Shown: positions 1-5,066, counted from the first letter of the stretch. The stretch: DNA of 8,601 nt from Sphingomonadales bacterium UBA6174 (GCA_002422945.1 DITW01000074.1:695-9295); one strand, 5' to 3'. Numbers and translations are program-made. Notes: generated by a model not told the origin, from the letters alone.

Positions 1-291
1 AAGATTTCCGGCTGCATCAATGCCTGCGGGCATCACCATGCAGGCCACATCGGCATTCTCGGCGTCGACAAGAAGGGGGTCGAAAATTACCAGCTGACCC
101 TCGGCGGCTCGGGCGCAGAAGATGTGTCGATCGGCAAGATCACCGGCCCCGGCTTTGATGAAGATGGAATCGTCGATGCAGTCGAACGCGCCGTCGAAAA
201 ATATCGCGCCGTCCGCGTGGAAGGCGAACGTTTTATCGATACCTATCGTCGGGTTGGCGCCGACAGCTTCAAGGAGGCGATCTATGGTTGA
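1..291 (+). CDS. cysI: Nitrite/sulfite reductase, C-terminal fragment (5' end outside window)
   Basis: The window opens inside this gene, and only the last 96 residues before the TGA at 289-291 are present. The fragment begins KISGCINACGHHH; Cys5 and Cys9 form the C-x3-C half of the C-x5-C...C-x3-C signature that holds the [4Fe-4S] cluster coupled to siroheme in assimilatory sulfite and nitrite reductases. The following segment (about 20-50), rich in Gly and His, fits the C-terminal siroheme-binding half. Known role of the family: six-electron reduction of sulfite to sulfide (or nitrite to ammonia) in the cytoplasm. Sequence alone cannot fully separate the two activities, but the immediate downstream DUF934 and cysH genes point to sulfite. 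The last 8 nt overlap the next gene, and a strong Shine-Dalgarno for that gene lies inside this coding region. The family and partial status are secure; the symbol is an inference from context. Confidence 0.9.
   Translation, partial: KISGCINACGHHHAGHIGILGVDKKGVENYQLTLGGSGAEDVSIGKITGPGFDEDGIVDAVERAVEKYRAVRVEGERFIDTYRRVGADSFKEAIYG
271..277 (+). promoter_or_regulatory. Shine-Dalgarno for the DUF934 gene, inside the reductase gene
   Basis: AAGGAGG lies 6 nt before the ATG at 284. It is a near-perfect anti-16S match and fixes the start of the DUF934 gene, ruling out the longer in-frame opening that reaches back to 122. Because the site is inside the upstream coding sequence, terminating ribosomes pass directly over it, which suggests translational coupling. 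Confidence 0.75.
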
Positions 292-709
292 TGTTATCCG
301 TTTCCGCGATGATGCGGCCAATGACCAGCCCTTGGTGTCGGTCGATGCTTTGTCCGGCCAGACCAATGCCACTGCCGTGCGGTTAGAAAGCGATGAGGAC
401 GCCCGCGCGCTCCTCCCCTATCTCCATCAGCTTGCGCTGATCGAGGTCGCCTTCCCAACCTTCCGCGACGGTCGCGGCTATTCTGCCGCCCGTATCCTAC
501 GGGAAGCAGGCTTTACCGGCGAATTGCGCGCGCAAGGCGATGTGTTGGTCGATCAGATTCCGGCGATGCGTCGCTGCGGCTTTGATAGCTTCATCGCCAA
601 TGCGCCGGTGGATCGGGCGACGCTGGATAAGTCGCTCAATCTTTATGCGCATGTTTATCAGCCCGCCGCCGATGCGGCCTTGCCTGTCTGGAAATTGCGC
701 CATGGCTGA
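284..709 (+). CDS. DUF934 family protein of the sulfur assimilation operon
   Basis: The product is a 141-residue cytoplasmic protein with no signal peptide or membrane segment. It carries the hallmarks of DUF934: FRDGRGYS at 60-67, AARILREAG at 68-76, GELRAQGDVL at 79-88, DQ at 90-91 and RCGFDSF at 97-103. The biochemical function of the family is not established to my knowledge; it is often annotated vaguely as an oxidoreductase. It usually sits between a sulfite reductase and cysH, exactly as here, so an accessory role in sulfite or APS reduction is a reasonable inference. The start is set by the AAGGAGG 6 nt upstream. It overlaps the reductase by 8 nt (284-291) and cysH by 8 nt (702-709), implying one polycistronic message. 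The only cysteine is Cys98, in the RRCGFD segment, so an independent iron-sulfur cluster or thioredoxin-like centre is unlikely. Confidence 0.9.
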   Translation: MVDVIRFRDDAANDQPLVSVDALSGQTNATAVRLESDEDARALLPYLHQLALIEVAFPTFRDGRGYSAARILREAGFTGELRAQGDVLVDQIPAMRRCGFDSFIANAPVDRATLDKSLNLYAHVYQPAADAALPVWKLRHG

Positions 710-1472
710 ACCGGCTCGGCTGGTTGACAAGATCGATGTCGCGCCGCGTTTCGACGCGGACGATGTCGCGCGCCTGAATGCGCGTTTCGAAGATACCGAC
801 ACTGCCGACATGATCGCGGCGGTGCTGCGCGAGGGTCTGCTCGGTCGCGTCGCCGCCGTCTCGTCCTTTGGGGCGGAATCGGCGGTGCTGCTGCATTTGC
901 TGGCACAGGCCGATCCCAGTGTGCCGGTGCTGTTCATCAATACCGGCAAGCATTTTCCGCAAACCCTCGACTATCGCGATCAACTGGTGGCGCAATTGCA
1001 TCTGACCGGGCTGTATAATGTCGAGCCGGAAGCGGACGTGGTCACGGAAAAGGACGAAACGGGCTTGCGCTGGTCTTATGACCCGGATGGTTGCTGCGAG
1101 ATCCGCAAGGTCTTGCCGCTGGAACGGGTGATGGCCGGGTTCGATGCGTCGATCACGGGCCGCAAGGGCTTCCAGTCCGCGACCCGCGCCGGGTTGCAAT
1201 ATTTCGAACTCGACGGCGGGCGGATCAAGTTCAACCCGCTGGCGCGTTGGGACAAGACCAAGATCGACGCCTATATGGCCGAACATCATCTGCCGCCGCA
1301 TCCGTTGGTCGAGGCGGGCTATCCGTCGATCGGCTGCGCACCCTGCACCTCGCGCGTGCAACCGGGGGAAGACCCGCGTGCCGGACGCTGGCGCGGTTGG
1401 GACAAGGTCGAATGCGGTATCCACTCGGCTGTGCCGGTCGGTGCGGATGACGGGGATGAGCCGGTTTTTTGA
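702..1472 (+). CDS. cysH: Adenylyl-sulfate (APS)/PAPS reductase, [4Fe-4S] type
   Basis: A 256-residue cytoplasmic enzyme that reduces activated sulfate (APS or PAPS) to sulfite, feeding the sulfite reductase encoded upstream. Visible motifs: the nucleotide-binding loop SSFGAES (54-60), FINTGKHFPQT (78-88), a Cys pair at 131-132 in CCEIRKVLPL, GRKGFQS (153-159), a second pair CxxC at 212/215 (YPSIGCAPC) and the C-terminal ECGIH (237-241) whose Cys238 is the catalytic nucleophile. The CC...CxxC set ligates a [4Fe-4S] cluster and marks the APS-reducing branch; the E. coli PAPS reductase lacks it. APS is therefore the likelier substrate, although automated annotation often says PAPS. The ATG at 702 overlaps the DUF934 stop by 8 nt, and this start matches the usual family length. 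The upstream Shine-Dalgarno is weak, so coupling probably drives translation. The gene ends in a T-rich tract at the edge of a palindromic repeat. Confidence 0.95.
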   Translation: MAEPARLVDKIDVAPRFDADDVARLNARFEDTDTADMIAAVLREGLLGRVAAVSSFGAESAVLLHLLAQADPSVPVLFINTGKHFPQTLDYRDQLVAQLHLTGLYNVEPEADVVTEKDETGLRWSYDPDGCCEIRKVLPLERVMAGFDASITGRKGFQSATRAGLQYFELDGGRIKFNPLARWDKTKIDAYMAEHHLPPHPLVEAGYPSIGCAPCTSRVQPGEDPRAGRWRGWDKVECGIHSAVPVGADDGDEPVF

Positions 1473-1473
1473 A

Positions 1474-1771
1474 TTTTTTGTTAGCCCCTCCAGCGGCGGC
1501 GCGCGTTCGCGCTTGCGGCGCTAAAGAGCCGTTGTATCCCCCTACATTCGTCATGCTGAACTTGTTTCAGCATCCATGCACGACCGTCCGGCTGGGATCC
1601 TGAAACAAGTTCAGGATGACGAAGTGGGTGGTGGGGATGGCGGCACGGTCCTTGGAAATTGCCGCCAACGGCGCGTAGCGCCGCAAGCGCGAACGCGCGC
1701 CCGAGCTTATTGCGAGGAAAGCCTAAGCGGGCGGATGCCCGCGCCCGGCGCTTGAGGGGCCAATCAAACAA
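1474..1771. repeat. Palindromic intergenic repeat element, copy 1
   Basis: This 298-bp imperfect palindrome fills the gap between cysH and the RNase D-like gene. Its ends are imperfect terminal inverted repeats: a left end reading TTTTTTGTTAGCCCCTC, and a right end that reads TTGTTTGATTGGCCCCTC on the other strand. Further in is a perfect 25-bp inverted pair (1499-1523 with 1676-1700). At the centre two 29-bp arms (1547-1575 and 1595-1623) are inverted copies matching at 27 positions. Each central arm is itself a 7-bp hairpin: ATGCTGA/TCAGCAT at 1553-1573 and ATCCTGA/TCAGGAT at 1597-1617, with loops ACTTGTT and AACAAGT. A second, inverted copy lies at 7791-8038. No transposase is encoded, so it resembles a MITE- or REP-like non-autonomous element. 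It could also act in transcript ending for cysH. Exact ends are uncertain by several bases. Confidence 0.85.
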
Positions 1772-1808
1772 CGTTGAGCACGGCGTGATTCTGGTCTAGG
1801 GCAGGCCC

Positions 1809-2426
1809 ATGACCGTTTATTTTCACGAAGAAGACCTGCCCGCAGGCGTGCTCGCCGATGGCCCGATTGCCATCGATACCGAAACCATGGGCCTGTTGAC
1901 CCATCGCGATCGTTTGTGCGTCGTGCAGATCGCCGATGGCCGTGGGGATGAACATCTGGTCCGGTTCAATCCGGGCAGCGATTATGCCGCGCCGAATCTC
2001 AAGGCGGTGCTGGCCGATCCCGACCGGATCAAAATTTATCATTACGCCCGCTTCGATCTGGCAGCGATCAGCCATTATCTCGGCGTGAATGCCGCACCTG
2101 TTTATTGCACCAAGACCGCATCACGCCTTGTGCGCACCTATACCGACCGCCACGGCCTGAAAGATCTGGTGCGCGAATTGCTAGGCAAGGAAATTTCCAA
2201 GCAGCAGCAAAGCTCGGATTGGGGCGGCCATGTCCTGTCGGAGGCACAGCGCGACTATGCCGCGAGCGACGTCCGTTTCCTCCACCCGATGATGGCCGAA
2301 TTGAACTTGCGCCTTGCCCGTGAGGGTCGCACCGAACTCGCACAGGCCTGTTTCGATTTCCTGCCCCATCGCGCGGCGCTTGATCTTGCGGGCTGGCCGG
2401 ACGTCGACATCTTCGCCCATGTCTGA
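1809..2426 (+). CDS. RNase D-like 3'-5' exonuclease (DEDDy), short form
   Basis: The product is 205 residues, about half the length of E. coli RNase D: it has the exonuclease domain but no HRDC domains. The three Exo motifs are intact: Exo I AIDTETMG (D23, E25), Exo II HYARFD (78-83, D83) and Exo III YAASD (Y150, D154), the tyrosine marking the DEDDy subclass. KQQQSSDW (131-138) is also characteristic of the RNase D group. These residues coordinate two metal ions for 3' trimming of structured RNA such as tRNA precursors; the natural substrate of the short alphaproteobacterial forms is less clear. ATG 1809 is preceded by a poor ribosome binding site (AGGGCAGG). The 3' end overlaps lptC by 8 nt, so it is co-transcribed with the LPS export genes. 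Family assignment is strong; the symbol rnd is withheld because this is not the full-length enzyme. Confidence 0.92.
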   Translation: MTVYFHEEDLPAGVLADGPIAIDTETMGLLTHRDRLCVVQIADGRGDEHLVRFNPGSDYAAPNLKAVLADPDRIKIYHYARFDLAAISHYLGVNAAPVYCTKTASRLVRTYTDRHGLKDLVRELLGKEISKQQQSSDWGGHVLSEAQRDYAASDVRFLHPMMAELNLRLAREGRTELAQACFDFLPHRAALDLAGWPDVDIFAHV

Positions 2427-3075
2427 ACCCATGCCTGCCCCTATGGCGAGCGTGCCGCAACTGCCCCAACGGCTTGTATGGGCCATGCCCCATAGCAGCC
2501 ATGACCGGCTGATTGGCCGGATGCGCAAGTTGCTGCCCGCGGGTATCGCCATTTTGGGCGGGCTAATGATCTTTGCGCCGATCTTGGTGCAGAGCGATCT
2601 CAGCTTCGTGCTGAGCAAGGATCGGGTCGAAGTTGCGAAGGAACGGCTCCGCATCGCCGCCGCCACTTATCGTGGCGAAGACAGCAATGGTCGTGCGTTC
2701 GAACTGCGCGCCAATTCGGCGGTGCAGGCGTCATCGCGCGATCCGGTGGTCAAGCTCACCGGGTTGGCTGGCAAGATGGCGCTGAATAATACCACCGGCC
2801 ATATCACCGCCAATCGTGGCCGATATGATATGGATGCAGAGCGCGTCGCGATTGATGGCCCGATGCATTATCGCTCGGAAGATGGCTATCGTCTCGATAC
2901 CAGCAACGTCGATATCAGCCTGAAGGATCGCACGATCACCAGTGCCGGTCCGGTCACAGGCAATATTTCGATCGGCGATTTTGCCGCCGACCGCCTTCAC
3001 GCCAATCTACCAACCCGCGTCGTGGTCCTTGAGGGCCGGGCCCGCCTCCATATCGTTCAGGGAGCCAAAAAATGA
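2419..3075 (+). CDS. lptC: LPS export protein LptC
   Basis: The product is 218 residues: a cytoplasmic N-terminus, one membrane segment at about 38-57 (LLPAGIAILGGLMIFAPILV) and a periplasmic beta-jellyroll domain. LptC is the bitopic inner-membrane component that passes lipopolysaccharide from the LptBFG transporter to LptA. Supporting signs are the repeated beta-strand pattern (NTTGHITANRGRYD at 109-122, DGYRLDTSNVDISL), the typical late segment GNISIGDFAADRL and the C-terminal LEGRARLHI. I chose ATG 2419, which overlaps the RNase D-like stop by 8 nt; the same frame stays open upstream to 2314, but that stretch lies wholly inside the previous gene and has no protein-like character. No Shine-Dalgarno is visible, so translation probably depends on re-initiation after the upstream gene. 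The stop overlaps the lptA start as ATGA. Confidence 0.88.
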   Translation: MSEPMPAPMASVPQLPQRLVWAMPHSSHDRLIGRMRKLLPAGIAILGGLMIFAPILVQSDLSFVLSKDRVEVAKERLRIAAATYRGEDSNGRAFELRANSAVQASSRDPVVKLTGLAGKMALNNTTGHITANRGRYDMDAERVAIDGPMHYRSEDGYRLDTSNVDISLKDRTITSAGPVTGNISIGDFAADRLHANLPTRVVVLEGRARLHIVQGAKK

Positions 3076-3671
3076 CCGTTCGCCGCCCGAGCTTCGCCCT
3101 GCCCAGCCTCATCCTTGCGGCCTGTGCCGGTCTTGGCCTCACCGGCATATATGCGGTCCCCGCATTGTCGCAGGCGGCATCATCCGGCACGTCTGCGCTA
3201 CGCGGCCATGATGGCAACGCCCCGATCGATGTCGAGTCGGATCGAATCGAAGTGCAGGACCGCGCCGACCGGGCGATTTTCATTGGCAATGTGCATGCCC
3301 GCCAAGGCGATATGACAATGGACTCCGCACGTTTGACCGTCGCTTATGCCAAAAATGCCAATGCGGCGGGCGGCGATGACATCAAGGTCCATCGCCTTGA
3401 TGCAAGCGGCGGCGTGGTGTTGACCAGCCCCTCCGAAACCGCACGCGGACAATTGGCGATTTATGATGTCGATCAGCGGCTGATCACCATGATCGGCGGC
3501 GTCGTGCTGGTACAGGATGGCAATGTCATCCGTGGCGGACGACTCGTCATGAACCTTGATACCGGCCGCGCCGTTGTCGATGGTTCGGCAGTTGGCGGCA
3601 GCGGCTCCGCCGGGACAGGTGGTCGCGTGAGTGGCCGCTTCACCGTACCGCAGCGCAACAAAAACCCGTAA
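3072..3671 (+). CDS. lptA: LPS transport periplasmic protein LptA (OstA-like)
   Basis: A 199-residue secreted protein. Residues 1-34 form a signal peptide: a basic start (MTVRR), a hydrophobic core (LPSLILAACAGLGL) and a probable cleavage near ALSQA. The mature part carries the OstA/LptA beta-jellyroll: PIDVESDRIEVQDR (51-64), AIFIGNVHARQGDMTMDSARL (68-88), then ASGGVVLTSP and AIYDVDQRLITMIGGVVLVQDGNVIRGGRLVMNL up to about 162. LptA polymers form the periplasmic bridge that carries LPS from LptC to LptD. The last 30 residues are rich in Gly and Ser and probably disordered. The ATG overlaps the lptC stop by 4 nt, with GGAG about 8 nt upstream. In many proteobacteria lptB follows lptA; here it does not, and a hairpin-rich spacer comes next. 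Confidence 0.92.
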   Translation: MTVRRPSFALPSLILAACAGLGLTGIYAVPALSQAASSGTSALRGHDGNAPIDVESDRIEVQDRADRAIFIGNVHARQGDMTMDSARLTVAYAKNANAAGGDDIKVHRLDASGGVVLTSPSETARGQLAIYDVDQRLITMIGGVVLVQDGNVIRGGRLVMNLDTGRAVVDGSAVGGSGSAGTGGRVSGRFTVPQRNKNP

Positions 3672-3695
3672 TTACCCACTGCAAAGACGGGTAGC

Positions 3696-3710
3696 GGACG
3701 GATTCCGTCC
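3696..3710 (+). terminator. Possible terminator hairpin after lptA
   Basis: GGACGGA-T-TCCGTCC is a perfect 15-nt palindrome 25 nt after the lptA stop, folding as a 6-bp stem with a 3-nt loop and followed by ATTTCCCC. The trailing U-tract is short, so intrinsic termination would be weak. It may end the RNase D/lptC/lptA message or simply protect its 3' end. Confidence 0.35.
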
Positions 3711-3751
3711 ATTTCCCCTCCGTATCCCCATCCATTAAGCCACAGAAAAAG

Positions 3752-3824
3752 CGTTATTTATGGCGCAAATAACGATTGCATTTTGTGCAATCGCGCTGGA
3801 GCGTTTCGAGGTTGCGATAAACGC
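3752..3824. repeat. Three consecutive perfect inverted repeats
   Basis: Three short perfect inverted repeats follow one another: CGTTATTT (3752-3759) with AAATAACG (3767-3774); CGATTGCA (3773-3780) with TGCAATCG (3786-3793); and GCGTTT (3801-3806) with AAACGC (3819-3824). The first two share two bases, so as RNA they would compete. They lie between the lptA end and a candidate promoter for the small ORF at 3906. They could be operator sites for dimeric regulators or part of a folded lptA 3' untranslated region. I recognise no specific family. Confidence 0.55.
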
Positions 3825-3839
3825 ACGCTAGATTACATA
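3812..3839 (+). promoter_or_regulatory. Candidate sigma-70-type promoter for the small ORF
   Basis: TTGCGA (3812-3817) and TACATA (3834-3839) are separated by 16 bp. Transcription would start near 3845, at or just inside the first leader hairpin (3844-3869), about 60 nt before the GTG start. The -35 box overlaps the right side of an inverted repeat (3801-3824), so a repressor could cover it. The match is modest, and no downstream plus-strand gene other than the 27-codon ORF would be served. Confidence 0.4.
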
Positions 3840-3843
3840 TGCT

Positions 3844-3889
3844 GCATCGCACAATAAAAAGTGCGGTGCGTCTGGAGGCGCGTCCCTCC
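3844..3889 (+). promoter_or_regulatory. Structured leader of the small ORF (two hairpins)
   Basis: Two stem-loops fill the leader. The first pairs GCATCGCAC (3844-3852) with GTGCGGTGC (3861-3869), 9 bp including one G-U, with an A-rich 8-nt loop. The second pairs GGAGG (3874-3878) with CCTCC (3885-3889). The second holds an AGGAGG-like sequence in its left arm, while the working ribosome binding site (GAAGGA, 3893-3898) lies just outside and exposed. The arrangement could modulate translation or stabilise the RNA. It matches no riboswitch class I know. Confidence 0.5.
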
Positions 3890-3905
3890 ATCGAAGGAAA
3901 CTAAC

Positions 3906-3989
3906 GTGAAGTTGTTTGAACAAGCCGCTTTGGCTGCTGCTGCGACCGCTGCTCAGTTGCTGGTTGTCTCGACCCTCATCCTGGGCTGA
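3906..3989 (+). CDS. Small hydrophobic peptide, 27 residues, GTG start
   Basis: I do not recognise this gene. The frame runs from GTG 3906 to TGA 3987-3989. GAAGGA sits 7 nt upstream, among the best ribosome binding sites in the window. The peptide has a short polar head (MKLFEQ), an alanine-rich stretch (AALAAAATAA) and a hydrophobic tail (QLLVVSTLILG); residues 7-27 could form one membrane-spanning or membrane-lying helix. Alanine codons are mostly GCT (6 of 8), unlike the GCC/GCG preference of the neighbours, as sometimes seen in strongly translated genes. The gene appears to be monocistronic, flanked by leader hairpins and a GC-rich 3' hairpin; panC beyond is on the opposite strand. Possibilities are a membrane microprotein, a type I toxin-like peptide, or a short frame within a dual-function small RNA. 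The coding call rests on the ribosome binding site and codon pattern only. Confidence 0.6.
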   Translation: MKLFEQAALAAAATAAQLLVVSTLILG

Positions 3990-4004
3990 TCCACAAATCT
4001 AACC

Positions 4005-4057
4005 AGCTTGTCCCCGGGGCTTATGTCCCCGGGGATAGCTCTCCCGCTTGGGCGGGA
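4005..4057 (+). terminator. GC-rich tandem hairpins after the small ORF
   Basis: The first hairpin pairs TCCCCGGGG (4011-4019) with CCCCGGGGA (4027-4035) and extends outward through AGCT (4005-4008) with AGCT (4037-4040), with one bulge, giving about 14 pairs. The second pairs TCCCGC (4042-4047) with GCGGGA (4052-4057) around TTGG. No proper U-tract follows on the plus strand. On the minus strand they lie about 30 nt beyond the panC stop and its T-run, so they may serve as a bidirectional 3' boundary between the convergent small ORF and panC. Rho-independent action is unproven. Confidence 0.55.
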
Positions 4058-4087
4058 CATGAATTTCTAAAATCAGGTCCTAAAAAA

Positions 4088-4936
4088 TCAGGCCTGGGGT
4101 GCCACCGCAATATTATCGATCAACCGCGCCTTGCCGATCCGGGCCGCTGCCAGCAACCGCGCCGGACGATCGAGCACATCCAACACATCGAGCGTGGCCG
4201 CATCCGCCAGCGCGAAATAATCCACCGCTGAAAATCCGGACGCCAACAATCCCTTCACCGCGCGTTCCAGCACCGTCGCGACCGGCTCGCCCGCTTCCAG
4301 CGCAGCCTTGGCCGCGCCAAGCGCCTGTGGAAGGGCGACCGCCTCTGCCCGCTCTGTCGCAGTCAGATAGGCATTGCGGGACGACAGCGCCAATCCATCC
4401 GCCTCGCGCACCGTCGGCACGCCCAGCACGTCCACCGCGATGTTGAGATCACGCGCCATGCGGCGAATCACCGCGAGCTGCTGATAATCCTTTTCCCCGA
4501 ATAACGCGCAATTCGGGCGGACCTGATTGAACAATTTCGCAACCACCGTCGACACGCCATCGAAATGGCCGGGCCGCGATGCGCCGCAAAATCCTGCCGT
4601 CACACCGCCCACGCTGATCGTTGTCGCAAAGCCCGCTGGATACATCGTCTCCACGCTCGGCAGCCACAACAGGTCCACGCCTGCGGCACGCAGCTTGGCC
4701 GCGTCCTCTTCCTCCTGCCGGGGATAGGCGGCCAAGTCTTCATTCGGTCCGAATTGGGTCGGATTGACAAAGATCGACACGACCACGCGTGTGCCGCGCT
4801 TTTTCGCCTCTTCGACCAAGGTCAAATGCCCATGATGCAGCGCGCCCATCGTCGGAACCAAGGCAATTACGTCCCCGGCCTTGCGCCAATCCTCGACATT
4901 CGCAAAAAGCGTCGCGATATCAGTGACAATCTGCAC
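4088..4936 (-). CDS. panC: Pantothenate synthetase
   Basis: The product is 282 residues and cytoplasmic. It condenses pantoate and beta-alanine with ATP to give pantothenate, through a pantoyl-adenylate, supplying coenzyme A synthesis. Signatures: PTMGALHHGHL (28-38, the HIGH-like nucleotide motif), SIFVNPTQFGPNEDLAAYPR (54-73), GHFDGVSTVVAKLFNQVRP (123-141), FGEKDYQQLAVIRRM (146-160) and GLALSSRNAYL (181-191, KMSKS-equivalent region). The start is GTG at 4936: family members begin right before the QIVTDIA-type segment, and this gives the usual length. A frame opening 24 codons upstream (TTG at 5008) would add a poorly conserved tail. GGAG lies 11 nt before the GTG, slightly far. The gene is transcribed divergently from mipZ across a 130-bp spacer, convergent with the small ORF, and no panB neighbour is in the window. 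Confidence 0.95.
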   Translation of the reverse strand: MQIVTDIATLFANVEDWRKAGDVIALVPTMGALHHGHLTLVEEAKKRGTRVVVSIFVNPTQFGPNEDLAAYPRQEEEDAAKLRAAGVDLLWLPSVETMYPAGFATTISVGGVTAGFCGASRPGHFDGVSTVVAKLFNQVRPNCALFGEKDYQQLAVIRRMARDLNIAVDVLGVPTVREADGLALSSRNAYLTATERAEAVALPQALGAAKAALEAGEPVATVLERAVKGLLASGFSAVDYFALADAATLDVLDVLDRPARLLAAARIGKARLIDNIAVAPQA

Positions 4937-5066
4937 GGCCTGAAAATCTCCGAAAAACGAGTGGATCGGGCTTATGCGGACCTCAATTAACGAATGCAAG
5001 TCTCCCAAACCAGACCAGCCTATGCCATGAGGGGCTGATATTCATAAACAGGACCCGAATCGACCG

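Noticed and set aside
636..1424. 262-codon frame antisense to cysH
   Set aside because: The opposite strand encodes an enzyme with all catalytic motifs; the antisense composition (Arg, His and Gln rich) is typical of a shadow.
1465..1480. T-runs at the cysH stop as an intrinsic terminator
   Set aside because: The T-tracts precede the palindrome on the plus strand, with no adequate GC stem directly upstream, so the order is wrong for a classical terminator.
1481..1771. Minus-strand 96-codon open frame between cysH and the RNase D-like gene
   Set aside because: It runs almost end to end through the palindromic repeat and its translation is the repeat-derived HPELVSGS/LKQVQHD pattern; no ribosome binding site or protein-like composition.
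1774..1800. Promoter TTGAGC / TCTAGG before the RNase D-like gene
   Set aside because: Spacing is only 15 bp, the -10 match is poor and it would leave almost no leader; chance occurrence cannot be excluded.
3752..4057. Known riboswitch or 6S/4.5S RNA in the lptA-panC spacer
   Set aside because: Hairpin chain does not match the conserved cores of riboswitch classes or housekeeping RNAs that I can recall.
4937..5008. N-terminal extension of panC to a TTG start
   Set aside because: It adds 24 residues before the conserved family start and occupies the divergent promoter spacer; GTG at 4936 gives the normal length.
4937..5066. Promoters for panC and mipZ in the divergent spacer
   Set aside because: Both are expected here, but I found no -35/-10 pair convincing enough to annotate; the best, TTGCAT with CATAAG on the minus strand at 17 bp, is weak.
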